Shown here one piece after another: positions 6,559 to 15,338 of a stretch of DNA of 41,604 nucleotides (position 1 is the stretch's first letter; every line of letters starts with the position of its first letter). The stretch is from Ignavibacteriota bacterium. GTDB taxonomy: Bacteria; Bacteroidota; Ignavibacteria; UBA10030. The DNA lies in assembly GCA_022616555.1 (NCBI GenBank), contig JAKEEG010000080.1, positions 1-41,604 on the forward strand, given 5' to 3'. The translations under genes were made by a program, and so were the position numbers. The notes beneath the pieces are model-generated. The model ran no database searches. It saw only the letters and a program-made list of their open reading frames with translations, and was not told where the DNA came from.

Positions 6559-7218
6559 ATGCACATCCTTGTTACCGGCGCAACGGGTTTGGTCGGCGCG
6601 GAAGTCATTCGCCTGGCTATCGTCGATGATGACATCCGACAAGTCACCGCACTGGTACGACGGCCTCTGGCCATCCAGCATCCTAAGCTAACGACACATG
6701 AACACCCGAACTTTCTCGACTACTCTTCCCTGTCGCCACAGCTAAAGACAGTCGATGTGTGTCTATGGTGTCTCGGCGTGTCGCAATCGCAGGTCAACGA
6801 ACAAGAATATTATACAATCACGCACGATTACGCCGTTGCCGCGACAAATGCGCTCCTGGAAGCTAACCCAAATGTGACATTTTTGTTTCTTAGCGGCGGA
6901 GGGGCGGACTCCAGCGAGCAGAGCCGGACTCTCTTTGCCCGCATCAAAGGCAAAACGGAAAATAGCTTAAAACGACTGCCATTGAAACGGCTGATTATCG
7001 CACGTCCCGCAGGGATTAAACCAATCAACAAAAACCCCAACGCACCGCTCGCGTATAAGATCATGAACCCATTCTATCCGTTGATGGAGCTTATCGCCCC
7101 GAATCAGGTTATCTCTTCAGTCGATTTAGCAAAAGCACTGTTGCATCTTGTGAAACAAGGCTCGGAGAAGACGATACTGGAGAATGTTGACCTGAAACGG
7201 ATTGCAGCAACGCTCTAA
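6559..7218 (+). CDS. NAD(P)H-binding atypical short-chain dehydrogenase-like protein
   Basis: The 219-residue protein opens with a Rossmann nucleotide-binding motif (MHILVTGATGLVGAEV, GxxGxxG at residues 7-13). It continues with LVRRP after the second strand and SGGGADSS after the fourth. This matches atypical short-chain dehydrogenases of the NAD(P)H-binding (NmrA / HTATIP2-like) group, which may be reductases or redox sensors. No canonical YxxxK pair is obvious, so catalysis is uncertain. ATG 6559 is chosen because the domain begins exactly there and AAAGAG lies 8-12 bases upstream. It is followed by twin hairpins that may end the transcript. Confidence 0.8.
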   Translation: MHILVTGATGLVGAEVIRLAIVDDDIRQVTALVRRPLAIQHPKLTTHEHPNFLDYSSLSPQLKTVDVCLWCLGVSQSQVNEQEYYTITHDYAVAATNALLEANPNVTFLFLSGGGADSSEQSRTLFARIKGKTENSLKRLPLKRLIIARPAGIKPINKNPNAPLAYKIMNPFYPLMELIAPNQVISSVDLAKALLHLVKQGSEKTILENVDLKRIAATL

Positions 7219-7240
7219 TCGTTAAAAACGCAAAGGTAGA

Positions 7241-7280
7241 GTCCGGTTTGTAACCGGACATGTCCGATTGCAAATCGGAC
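7241..7280. repeat. Twin 19-bp hairpins (interspersed repeat, possible terminator)
   Basis: Two perfect 8-bp-stem hairpins follow each other: GTCCGGTT-TGT-AACCGGAC (7241-7259) and GTCCGATT-GCA-AATCGGAC (7262-7280). They differ by two compensated base pairs, which keeps both stems intact. They lie between the NAD(P)-binding gene and the metal-efflux promoter. This kind of paired palindrome is typical of dispersed intergenic repeats and may also insulate the two transcription units. Confidence 0.65.
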
Positions 7281-7296
7281 GCTACGCATAAAAACC

Positions 7297-7348
7297 TTGA
7301 CATTTTTTTCGAATTTTCATATCTTAATACCTGAACAATTGCTCAGGT
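7297..7348 (+). promoter_or_regulatory. Promoter and SmtB/ArsR-type operator of the metal-efflux operon
   Basis: The -35 is TTGACA (7297-7302) and the -10 is TATCTT (7320-7325), 17 bp apart. Directly downstream, over the expected start of transcription, lies ACCTGAACAATTGCTCAGGT (7329-7348), an inverted repeat with 9 of 10 positions paired. Its core TGAACA-nn-TGCTCA closely follows the known SmtB/CadC/ZiaR operator pattern (TGAACA...TnnTCA). Metal-free repressor bound here would block transcription of its own gene and of the ATPase. Confidence 0.82.
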
Positions 7349-7359
7349 GTTAACCTATC

Positions 7360-7701
7360 ATGTCGAACAACTGGCATCATAACCATCAAGAGGCTATACG
7401 CTCTGCGCGGAAAGCCCTTGGGAATAACGAGCGGGTGGTTTCGCTCTCCGAGACGTTTAAAGTCCTGAGCGACCCCACGCGGTTGAAAATCGTTCTGGCG
7501 TTAGCGAAGGAAGAGCTCTGCGTGTTCGACATTGCCAAACTGCTCGAAGTGACAGAATCAGCCATCTCGCACCAGCTCCGGTTGCTCAAGACACTCCGGC
7601 TCGTAAAGTACCGGAAGGACGGCAAGATGGTGTTCTACTCGCTGGACGATGAGCACATTGAAGATTTGATTCGCATCGCTTCGCGGCATGTTGCGGAATA
7701 A
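7360..7701 (+). CDS. ArsR/SmtB-family metal-sensing repressor
   Basis: The 113-residue winged-helix repressor has a helix-turn-helix at about residues 55-80 (VFDIAKLLEVTESAISHQLRLLK). Its last helix carries the exact SmtB/CzrA alpha-5 zinc ligand spacing: Asp97-x-His99, then His110-x-x-Glu113, the final residue. The N-terminus is His-rich (NWHHNHQ). A single cysteine, Cys54, stands in ELCVFD where cadmium sensors have two, so the alpha-3N thiolate site is incomplete. This favours a zinc (or cobalt) sensor using the alpha-5 site over a CadC-type cadmium/lead sensor. Stop and next start are separated by 2 bp, so it is in one operon with the efflux ATPase it would control. Confidence 0.92.
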   Translation: MSNNWHHNHQEAIRSARKALGNNERVVSLSETFKVLSDPTRLKIVLALAKEELCVFDIAKLLEVTESAISHQLRLLKTLRLVKYRKDGKMVFYSLDDEHIEDLIRIASRHVAE

Positions 7702-7703
7702 TC

Positions 7704-9812
7704 ATGAATGCGGCACAAGATATACGGAAAACCAAATTTCATGTAGCAGGCTTATGCTGCGGTACAGAGGAACAGCTCATTCGCCGAAAGCTCCAGACAC
7801 AGCCCGGCATACACGAGCTGCAATTTGATATACTGACGCACACGCTAAAAGTCGGACACACGTGTGCAGAAAAAGAAATTACCAAATCGCTCGGCGACAT
7901 CGGCTTCGCAGCAACAGAAATCCGTAAGCCTATCGAACAGAAAACTCCGCCTCGTCAGCTTTTTACGACAGCCCTTTCGGGGTCGTTCCTGCTGTCGGGC
8001 GGACTGTTCGGATGGCTGAACTTTCCAGAGTATGTTTCCACCTCCCTCTTTCTTCTCTCAATTCTTGCAGGCGGCTGGCAATTTGCCATCAAGGGTTACA
8101 AAGCCGTACGCCATCTTTCGCTCGACATGAATTTCCTGATGTCCATCGCCGCCATAGGCGCGGTTGCCATCGGTGAGTATGCCGAGGGCGCCGCCGTAGT
8201 GTTCCTTTTTGCGCTTTCGTTATTATTGGAGTCACTGAGCATCGACCGCGGGCGAACCGCAATCCAATCGCTGATGAAGCTCGCTCCTTCTGTGGCAAAT
8301 GTTCGGAAGGGTGTTGCTGAAGTAACGATGGACGTGGAAGACATCAGGCTGAACGAAACGATTATCATTCGTCCGGGCGAGCGTATTCCGCTTGATGCGG
8401 TAGTTACTTCCGGCTCTTCGAGTGTTGACCAATCCACGATCACCGGCGAGCCTTTGCCCGCCGCCAAAAATGTTGGGGACGCGATATTTGCCGGTACGTT
8501 CAACCAGCGCGGCGCACTGGAAGCGCGCGTCACGAAGCTTGCCAACGACACAACGCTGGCTAGAATTATCCAGCTAGTGGAAGAAGCACAGAGTAAAAAA
8601 GCTCAGATTCAAACATTTACGGAAACGTTCGCGAGGTATTATACTCCAGTCGTGTTCGCTCTTGCGGTTGGAATTGCGATCTTGCCCCCGCTGGTTCTCG
8701 GTCAAGCGTTTGGCGATTGGTTTTATCGCGCGCTCGTCTTATTGGTCATCGCCTGCCCCTGCGCGCTGGTGATCTCTACTCCTGTTGCCGTCATGAGCTC
8801 GCTTACGGCTGCGGCAAGGAGAGGCGTGCTCATCAAAGGCGGCCGCTTCCTAGAAGCGCTCGCTAACATCAATGCCATAGCGTTCGATAAGACAGGCACG
8901 CTTACCGAGGGCAAGCCAACTCTGACAGACATCGTCTGCCTGAATTCACTTTCCGAGCAGGATGTCCTTCGCATCGTTACTGCTGTAGAGGTGAAATCCG
9001 AACACCCACTGGCGGACGCGTTTTTGCGCAAGTCGGCAGAGTTACAACTTCCGCTTGATTCATTGAAGATTGAACAATTCGAAGCGATTCCAGGCAAAGG
9101 AGTGCAGGCAACGATAAGCGGAAAGACATACGTCGTCGGCAGTCATCAGTTGATTGAAGAATTAGGCGTGTGTTCACCCACCGTCGAGGAGAAAATACAC
9201 AAGCTTGAGGAGGAAGGCAAATCCACCATCCTGCTGACAGACCGGACGCAGGTGTTGGGTGTTCTTGCGGTTTCAGATAACCCGCGATTGGGAAGCAGAC
9301 AGCTTGCCGATTCGCTCAGAAGCTTAGGTATTCAACACATATCCATGCTGACGGGCGACAGCAAAATAGCGGCGCGGACGATTTCCGAAAAACTTTCGCT
9401 CGATGAACACGGCGCAGAGTTGCTGCCGGAAAACAAGCTTGCGGCGATTGAGAATCTTAAATCCAGGCACGGAGCCGTTGCCATGGTAGGCGACGGCGTG
9501 AACGACGCTCCCGCTCTTGCTGCAGCCGATATCGGCATTGCCATGGGCGCCGCAGGATCCGATACAGCACTCGAAACAGCGGACGTTGTGCTAATGTCCG
9601 ATGACCTTGCGAAGATTCCGGAAGCAATAAAGCTCGGCAAGCGGACGCTCGGTATTATTAAACAGAACGTCATCATCGCTCTGGCAACAAAAGCCGTATT
9701 TCTCGGTCTGGGCGTGCTCGGTATGACGAGTCTCTGGCTTGCCCTTCTCGCCGACGACGGGGCGACGCTTGTTGTCATTTTGAACGCTTTTCGGTTGTTG
9801 AAAAAGCAATAA
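7704..9812 (+). CDS. P1B-type heavy-metal ATPase (ZntA/CadA-like zinc, cadmium, lead exporter)
   Basis: A 702-residue inner-membrane pump has all P-type signatures: TGE at 247-249, the metal-path CPC at 351-353 in the sixth membrane helix, the phosphorylated Asp395 (DKTGTLTEG), HP at 434-435 and GDGVND at 596-601. Lys663 (ALATK) and Asp684 (LADDGAT) in the last two helices match the zinc-binding residues of ZntA, placing it in the P1B-2 group that exports Zn, Cd and Pb. The N-terminal ferredoxin-like domain lacks the usual CxxC; it has Cys18-Cys19 followed by Glu22 (GLCCGTE), which resembles the CCxxE zinc site of plant HMA2/HMA4 pumps. It is co-transcribed with the SmtB-like sensor. Confidence 0.95.
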   Translation: MNAAQDIRKTKFHVAGLCCGTEEQLIRRKLQTQPGIHELQFDILTHTLKVGHTCAEKEITKSLGDIGFAATEIRKPIEQKTPPRQLFTTALSGSFLLSGGLFGWLNFPEYVSTSLFLLSILAGGWQFAIKGYKAVRHLSLDMNFLMSIAAIGAVAIGEYAEGAAVVFLFALSLLLESLSIDRGRTAIQSLMKLAPSVANVRKGVAEVTMDVEDIRLNETIIIRPGERIPLDAVVTSGSSSVDQSTITGEPLPAAKNVGDAIFAGTFNQRGALEARVTKLANDTTLARIIQLVEEAQSKKAQIQTFTETFARYYTPVVFALAVGIAILPPLVLGQAFGDWFYRALVLLVIACPCALVISTPVAVMSSLTAAARRGVLIKGGRFLEALANINAIAFDKTGTLTEGKPTLTDIVCLNSLSEQDVLRIVTAVEVKSEHPLADAFLRKSAELQLPLDSLKIEQFEAIPGKGVQATISGKTYVVGSHQLIEELGVCSPTVEEKIHKLEEEGKSTILLTDRTQVLGVLAVSDNPRLGSRQLADSLRSLGIQHISMLTGDSKIAARTISEKLSLDEHGAELLPENKLAAIENLKSRHGAVAMVGDGVNDAPALAAADIGIAMGAAGSDTALETADVVLMSDDLAKIPEAIKLGKRTLGIIKQNVIIALATKAVFLGLGVLGMTSLWLALLADDGATLVVILNAFRLLKKQ

Positions 9813-9827
9813 GCCCTACATTTCCCG

Positions 9828-9856
9828 TTGACTTTTTTACCGTTTTTGTGTAAATT
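9828..9856 (+). promoter_or_regulatory. Promoter for the ribosomal protein pair rplU-rpmA
   Basis: TTGACT (9828-9833), a 17-bp T-rich spacer and TAAATT (9851-9856) form a good sigma70-like promoter. It starts 15 bp after the ATPase stop codon. The leader of about 70 bases begins near 9863. Confidence 0.72.
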
Positions 9857-9878
9857 ATTAACCGTTTGGTTATCACAA

Positions 9879-9895
9879 GGGGCACTGGTTGCCCC
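9879..9895 (+). promoter_or_regulatory. Small leader hairpin upstream of rplU
   Basis: GGGGCA / TGCCCC form a perfect 6-bp stem with loop CTGGT inside the leader of rplU. Ribosomal protein L21 leaders with autoregulatory structures are known in other phyla. This hairpin is short, is not a match to any I can name, and may be such a site or only a stabiliser. Confidence 0.35.
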
Positions 9896-9933
9896 TCATT
9901 TATCTATATTTACCTGGGTCAGAGAGGTTTTAC

Positions 9934-10242
9934 ATGTACGCGATCGTAGAAATTGCCGGGCAACAGTATAAAGTGACATCGAAAGAAAAGATTTTTGTCC
10001 CTTTGCTCCCGGCGGAAGTCGGCAGCAAAGTGAAATTCGATAAGGTGTTGCTAGTCGGCGACGAAAAGAAGACGACCATCGGCCAACCCTACGTAAAGGG
10101 CGCATCGGTCGAGGGCAAAGTCCTTCAGCACAAGAAGGACGACAAGGTTATCGTCTTCAAAAAGAAGAAGCGTAAAGGCTACCGTGTGCGCAAGGGGCAC
10201 CGGCAGCAATTCACCCAGGTAGAGATTACGGCAGTAGCTTAA
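9934..10242 (+). CDS. rplU: 50S ribosomal protein L21
   Basis: This 102-residue protein has the standard L21 start MYAIVEIAGQQYKV, a lysine-rich loop (FKKKKRKGYRVRKGHRQQ, about residues 74-92) that contacts 23S rRNA, and the ending FTQVEITAVA. It belongs to the large ribosomal subunit. The ATG at 9934 is preferred over an upstream frame start at 9889 because it begins exactly at the family start and has AGAGAGG 8-14 bases before it. It is followed after 30 bp by rpmA, the usual order. Confidence 0.97.
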   Translation: MYAIVEIAGQQYKVTSKEKIFVPLLPAEVGSKVKFDKVLLVGDEKKTTIGQPYVKGASVEGKVLQHKKDDKVIVFKKKKRKGYRVRKGHRQQFTQVEITAVA

Positions 10243-10272
10243 CTGTTTGTTTATTGATCTTGGAGAATTGTC

Positions 10273-10530
10273 ATGGCTCATAAGAAAGCTGGTGGAAGTA
10301 CTAGGAACGGGCGTGATAGTAACGCTCAACGCCTCGGCGTGAAACGCTTTGGCGGACAAGTCGTCAGCGCGGGCAGCATCCTCGTCCGGCAGCGGGGCAC
10401 AAAGTTTCATCCCGGCGATAACGTTGCGCGCGCTAAAGATGACACGCTCTTCGCCCTCATCGACGGCGTCGTGAAGTTTGAGCGCCTCGGCAAAACGCGG
10501 CAGCGCGTCAGCGTATTGACAGCATCGTAA
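10273..10530 (+). CDS. rpmA: 50S ribosomal protein L27
   Basis: The 85-residue L27 begins [28 protein letters not shown], the typical N-terminal tail that reaches toward the peptidyl-transferase centre. It has no cleavable N-terminal extension of the Firmicute type, as the glycine/lysine tail starts directly. The ribosome-binding site TTGGAGA lies at 10260-10266. It shares a transcript with rplU, and a hairpin terminator begins 14 bp after its stop. Confidence 0.97.
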   Translation: MAHKKAGGSTRNGRDSNAQRLGVKRFGGQVVSAGSILVRQRGTKFHPGDNVARAKDDTLFALIDGVVKFERLGKTRQRVSVLTAS

Positions 10531-10543
10531 AGTTTTTCAACAT

Positions 10544-10580
10544 GTCCGCCTTCGTCATCGAGGGCGGACTTTGTGTTTAT
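10544..10580 (+). terminator. Terminator after rpmA
   Basis: GTCCGCC (10544-10550) pairs with GGCGGAC (10563-10569), followed by a T-rich tail TTTGTGTTTAT. It separates the ribosomal unit from mdh. Confidence 0.75.
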
Positions 10581-10603
10581 AATCCCCAACATCGCTTCTG
10601 TAA

Positions 10604-11551
<948 letters not shown>

Positions 11552-11592
11552 GGGCTGTTGTGTGTAATAATGTACGCTTGCATAAAACGCTA

Positions 11593-11640
11593 TTGACTCT
11601 CGATTTCTCTTTTCCTAACATTGTCCGTACAAAAATACGG
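11593..11640 (+). promoter_or_regulatory. Promoter and leader hairpin for the lipoprotein gene
   Basis: TTGACT (11593-11598), a 17-bp spacer and TAACAT (11616-11621) form a sigma70-like promoter 41 bp after the mdh stop. At the expected transcript start lies a small hairpin CCGTA-CAAAAA-TACGG (11625-11640). Confidence 0.65.
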
Positions 11641-11675
11641 CAAGTAACAATTTCTCATCTTTTTCAGGGGGTACT

Positions 11676-12437
11676 ATGAAGAAAGTCAAAGTGCTGTTTC
11701 TGGTGGCACTGGCAGTTTTCATGGGCACGCTTTCGTTTACCGCATCGGGATGCAAAGATAATCCCGTAAGTTCAGAAATTATAGAAGACTTGTTCCCGCT
11801 GGTTGTCGGGCACAAATTAGTATTTAGCGGACACCTACGCAACGCAAATGACGAGGAGATTGCAGGGACGAGCGGATTTTACGAAGCACGTATGACTGTT
11901 GCTGCCACAGATGCACCCACTCCCTTTGGAACGGCGCATGTGCTCTTAGACTCACAACTCGTTTCCCCTGGCGTATGGGCGACACAAAGCTTTTACATTC
12001 AGCGAGCAGCGCCGGAGGGGTCCGGAGATTTTGGTTTCCTTACCAATATTGGTCGCATCTATAGACTGTTCAATATTCAAAGGACTGATTCGCTTCAATG
12101 GGTTCTGCTCGTCAATCAAAAGACCGGTTTAAATGGATCATGGGATGCATTTGTAGGCAGCTGGGATGGAGAATTTCAAGGAGCTGCTGCAACCATTGGA
12201 TTAGTAGTGAAATGTGATCAAATAACACGAGAAACTGTTACAACACCTGGTGGAACTTTTGAAGGGGCATATAGAATTATAGCCAGAAGGACCGTAACAG
12301 TAAACACTACACCAGTATCCAGCGGCACAACAGCAGAAATATGGCTTGTTCCCAACATCGGTATCGTGAAGTTTATTTTCCATGCTGACGGCGAGTCCGG
12401 TGGTTTTTACAGAGAATACGAAGACAGGAATTTCTAA
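11676..12437 (+). CDS. Putative outer-surface or periplasmic lipoprotein, unknown function
   Basis: The protein has 253 residues. The N-terminus MKKVKVLFLVALAVFMGTLS followed by FTASGCKDNP is a lipoprotein signal, with Cys26 as the probable lipidated residue. The body is beta-rich: PLVVGHKLVFSGHLRN, a central W-rich part (GLNGSWDAFVGSWDGEFQG), then TPGGTFEGAYRIIARRTVTV and EIWLVPNIGIVKFIFHADG. The phrase TPGGTFEGAYRI...VPNIGIVK is a pattern seen in many Bacteroidota lipoproteins of unknown role. It has a strong ribosome-binding site (CAGGGGG, 11664-11670) and its own terminator, and precedes a TonB-dependent receptor, so a link to the receptor's ligand is possible but unproven. Confidence 0.75.
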   Translation: MKKVKVLFLVALAVFMGTLSFTASGCKDNPVSSEIIEDLFPLVVGHKLVFSGHLRNANDEEIAGTSGFYEARMTVAATDAPTPFGTAHVLLDSQLVSPGVWATQSFYIQRAAPEGSGDFGFLTNIGRIYRLFNIQRTDSLQWVLLVNQKTGLNGSWDAFVGSWDGEFQGAAATIGLVVKCDQITRETVTTPGGTFEGAYRIIARRTVTVNTTPVSSGTTAEIWLVPNIGIVKFIFHADGESGGFYREYEDRNF

Positions 12438-12488
12438 GTCCAGACACTCTTGCCTTTATCTTGCATGGCGAACACAAGTATCATCAAC

Positions 12489-12520
12489 CCCGATCCGGTT
12501 GCGGTCGGGGTTTTTGTTTG
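12489..12520 (+). terminator. Rho-independent terminator after the lipoprotein gene
   Basis: CCCCGA (12489-12494) pairs with TCGGGG (12506-12511), with a GC-rich loop, and is followed by TTTTTGTTT. It lies between the lipoprotein stop and the receptor start. Confidence 0.8.
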
Positions 12521-12543
12521 TAATTTTTAAGGGAGGCACTACG

Positions 12544-14775
12544 GTGAAATCTTTCCTACGCATCTTTCTAAACCTTACCTTGCTTTTTGCTGCCCTGAGC
12601 GCTTCAGTATATGGACAAAGCACAACGGGAACAATCACAGGAACGATTCGAGATGGCGAGACAAAGGAAACCATCCCCAACGTGAACGTGCGACTGAAAG
12701 ATACGTCAATAGGCAGCGCTGCGGATATCAATGGCAAGTACGCCATTGAGAACGTCCCACCGGGACAATACACGATACTTGTCACATCGGTCGGGTATGC
12801 ATCCGTTGAATTACCTGTCGATGTGCAAGCCGGAGAAGTGTTGCATCAAGATTTCACGTTGGCGTCTTCGAGCATACAGGTTAGCGAGATCATGGTATAT
12901 GGCGCTTCGTTGCGCAGGGAGCGCATCACGGACGCGCCCGCTGCTGTTTCTGTGATCGATGCGAAGGATATCACCCGCGGCGCGGGTCACGGCCAATTGC
13001 CGAAGCTCCTCGAATCCGAGCCGGGCGTTGATATGACGCAAAGCGGGTTGTACGATTTTAATGTGAACACGCGCGGCTTTAATAGCTCACTCAATCGACG
13101 GCTACTCATTTTGCTTGATGGACGCGACCTCGGCACAGCTTTTCTCTCCGCAACAGAATGGAATGCGATGACGATTCCGTTGGAAGAATTGGGACGGATT
13201 GAGCTTGTGCGGGGTCCGGGTTCAGCCCTCTACGGTGCCAACGCCTACAATGGCGTCTTGAATATCTCATCCCTCCCTCCGAAAGCAAACCTCGGCACAC
13301 GTGTGATTATCGGTGGTGGAGAACTTAACGCGTACCGTGCGGATGTCCGTCATGCGGGAACTATTGGCGCTTGGGGTTATCGTGTGAATGCCGGCCTGCT
13401 ATCCGGCAAGACATTTAGCACGCCACGAACCAATCTCAATTTCGAGTACCCCGGCTTAAATCCGTTACTCAATAATGAAGTAGCCGAGCTCAATTCCAAC
13501 CCAGTAAACAATATGTACGGACAGGTACGCCTCGATTATGAATACCTGCATGGCGGCGCCTCGACAATCGAGGGAGGATTTACACAGGTCGAAAATGAAG
13601 TAATTGTCACCGGCATCGGTAGAGTCCAGGTGCAACGCGCTCACAGGCCATGGGCTCGCGTGAGCTATACTGGGCACGGCTTAAGTGCCATGGTATGGAC
13701 GAATGGGCGATTCAATAGCAAGCCTGAAAAATCGCTCGCCACAGGATTGGATTTGATCCAGGATGCTCTTATCTCCCACGGGGAAATCCAGTATAATTTT
13801 ACGCCGGCAGACAACTTGACTGTTACTGCTGGAGCATCCCATCGTGTCATAGACATCGACACAGAGGGGACATTGATGACACTCCCGCGTACGGATAACT
13901 TGACGGGTATATTTAGTCAGGCTGAATACAAATTCGATGAGAATTTCAAAGGAGTTATAGCCGCGCGATGGGACCGTTCAAGTCTCACAGAAAGCTTTCT
14001 TTCACCGAAAGCAGCCCTTGTTTGGATGCCAGTAACCGGCCATACATTCCGCGCAACGTTCAATAAAGCGTTTCAATCCCCAAATTATTCGGAATTGTAC
14101 CTGTACGTAAAGCATCCGACGCGACCGCTTGCGTATTTTGGCAACCCAGGACTAAAAGTAGAAAAGATCACCGGTTACGAGCTTGGATATAAAGGCATCA
14201 TCGACAACAACCTATTCCTTACTGTCGATGCATATTTCAATCAGATGAGTGATTTCATCTCCGACCTTGGACCGGGTTTGAATCCCGCTTATCCCGACCC
14301 TATCATATTGCCAGGGGATACCGCCCTCAGAAATATCTGGTCTTATACAAATTCAGGTAAAGTAAATGAAGGCGGGTTTGAGGTTGCAGCAAACTATTAT
14401 CTTTCAGATACATGGCATGTAAGTGTTAGTTACTCACAGTTCGTCTTCGAAGTCGTCGAAAAGCACCAGAACGATGCCCTCCTTCCCAACTCGCCCGACT
14501 ACAAAGTCAGCGGTGGCGTTACTTATACTCATCCCGACGGGCATGACGCGAGCATTACGGTGAAGTATGTGCCGAGTTTCCAATGGGCAGCGGGGATTTT
14601 CCGAGGGCCGATTAATACTTATACATTGGTTAATTTGAGCGGAACGTTATCGCTTACGCAAATGCTGTCGCTGAATGTAAATGTATCGAACGTACTAAAC
14701 ACCGAGCATTACCAGATTTTTGGCGGGTCGCTGCTAAAACGAAGGGCAATGGCAACTTTGACGGCAGCGTTTTAA
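12544..14775 (+). CDS. TonB-dependent outer-membrane receptor with carboxypeptidase-like N-terminal domain
   Basis: The protein has 743 residues from a GTG start. A signal peptide (FLRIFLNLTLLFAALSASVYG, then QS) is followed by a carboxypeptidase-regulatory-like Ig domain (about residues 32-110: GTIRDGETKETIPNVNVRL, ADINGKYAIENVPPGQYTI) typical of Bacteroidota receptors. Next come a plug domain (about 120-240: SVIDAKDITRG, LLILLDGRDLG, RIELVRGPGSALYGANAYNGVLNI) and a 22-strand-type barrel to the C-terminus, with the FNKAFQSPNYSELYL motif. It would take up a large ligand such as a siderophore, cobalamin or oligomer using TonB energy; the ligand is unknown. GTG 12544 is chosen because GGGAGG lies at 12530-12535 and the signal peptide begins there. 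A longer frame upstream overlaps the previous gene and its terminator. Confidence 0.93.
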   Translation: MKSFLRIFLNLTLLFAALSASVYGQSTTGTITGTIRDGETKETIPNVNVRLKDTSIGSAADINGKYAIENVPPGQYTILVTSVGYASVELPVDVQAGEVLHQDFTLASSSIQVSEIMVYGASLRRERITDAPAAVSVIDAKDITRGAGHGQLPKLLESEPGVDMTQSGLYDFNVNTRGFNSSLNRRLLILLDGRDLGTAFLSATEWNAMTIPLEELGRIELVRGPGSALYGANAYNGVLNISSLPPKANLGTRVIIGGGELNAYRADVRHAGTIGAWGYRVNAGLLSGKTFSTPRTNLNFEYPGLNPLLNNEVAELNSNPVNNMYGQVRLDYEYLHGGASTIEGGFTQVENEVIVTGIGRVQVQRAHRPWARVSYTGHGLSAMVWTNGRFNSKPEKSLATGLDLIQDALISHGEIQYNFTPADNLTVTAGASHRVIDIDTEGTLMTLPRTDNLTGIFSQAEYKFDENFKGVIAARWDRSSLTESFLSPKAALVWMPVTGHTFRATFNKAFQSPNYSELYLYVKHPTRPLAYFGNPGLKVEKITGYELGYKGIIDNNLFLTVDAYFNQMSDFISDLGPGLNPAYPDPIILPGDTALRNIWSYTNSGKVNEGGFEVAANYYLSDTWHVSVSYSQFVFEVVEKHQNDALLPNSPDYKVSGGVTYTHPDGHDASITVKYVPSFQWAAGIFRGPINTYTLVNLSGTLSLTQMLSLNVNVSNVLNTEHYQIFGGSLLKRRAMATLTAAF

Positions 14776-14798
14776 ACGCGGACAGAAGGCTTATTATT

Positions 14799-14828
14799 AA
14801 AAAGCACCGCAGCAATGCGGTGCTTTTT
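14799..14828. terminator. Bidirectional terminator at the strand switch
   Basis: AAAAAGCACCGCA and TGCGGTGCTTTTT form a perfect 13-bp stem with a GCAA loop. It has A/T tracts on both sides and so works in both directions. It sits between the convergent TonB receptor gene and the anti-sigma kinase gene, whose TAA lies within the stem (14827-14829). Confidence 0.92.
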
Positions 14829-15333
14829 ATCTCAGCCGTTTCAGGTTAATGACCAGCTCAACCTTTGAGCCTTCTTTTCCGAAGCTATAGTTCACTTCAT
14901 CCATCAGCTCTTTCATCAGAAACACACCGCGGCCGCTGGTCTTGAATAAGTTACTATCATCAATTGGGCTGGGGACATTCTCGGGATTAAACCCCGTTCC
15001 CTGGTCTTGTATCGTCACGGTGAGGCTCTCGTGTTTCTTGAAGAGGATCGTCAGGAATACTTTTTTTCGTGGGTCAGATTTATTACCGTGCATGATGGCG
15101 TTGTTGACCGCTTCAGTAGAAGCAACCAACAAGCGGTAAAACGTTCCGTCGTCGAGTTTGGCAGCAGCATTCACTTGATCGAGGAATTGCTCCACATGGG
15201 CAATTTCCTTCGGAGTGCTGACAAGCTCAATTTCAAACTTCTTGGGCTCAAATTTCTTGGGCTCAATCTTCTTTGGCTCAACCTTCTTTGCAGCAGTTTT
15301 CGTCTTCTTGCCGGACTTTTTCGCCAATGGCAC
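14827..15333 (-). CDS. RsbW-like anti-sigma factor / serine kinase (HATPase_c_2)
   Basis: The 168-residue protein has the GHKL ATPase fold of anti-sigma kinases such as RsbW and SpoIIAB. The N box is STEAVNNAIMHGNKSD (residues 72-87), the G1 box DQGTGFNP (110-117) and the G2 part SGRGVFLMKELMDEV (133-147). Such proteins bind a sigma factor or phosphorylate an anti-anti-sigma antagonist. An unusual basic N-terminal tail (residues 1-34) is made of repeats of KKxEP/KKFEP. No antagonist or sigma factor is present nearby, so its target lies elsewhere. The start is a GTG at 15333 (a TTG at 15327 is also possible), 5 bp after the stop of the barrel protein, so it is the last gene of the operon. Confidence 0.85.
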   Translation of the reverse strand: MPLAKKSGKKTKTAAKKVEPKKIEPKKFEPKKFEIELVSTPKEIAHVEQFLDQVNAAAKLDDGTFYRLLVASTEAVNNAIMHGNKSDPRKKVFLTILFKKHESLTVTIQDQGTGFNPENVPSPIDDSNLFKTSGRGVFLMKELMDEVNYSFGKEGSKVELVINLKRLR

Positions 15334-15338
15334 CCCCG

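Noticed and set aside
12382-12543. Longer 5' extension of the TonB receptor gene
   Set aside because: It overlaps the lipoprotein gene and a clear terminator, and would hide the signal peptide; the GTG at 12544 has a strong ribosome-binding site.
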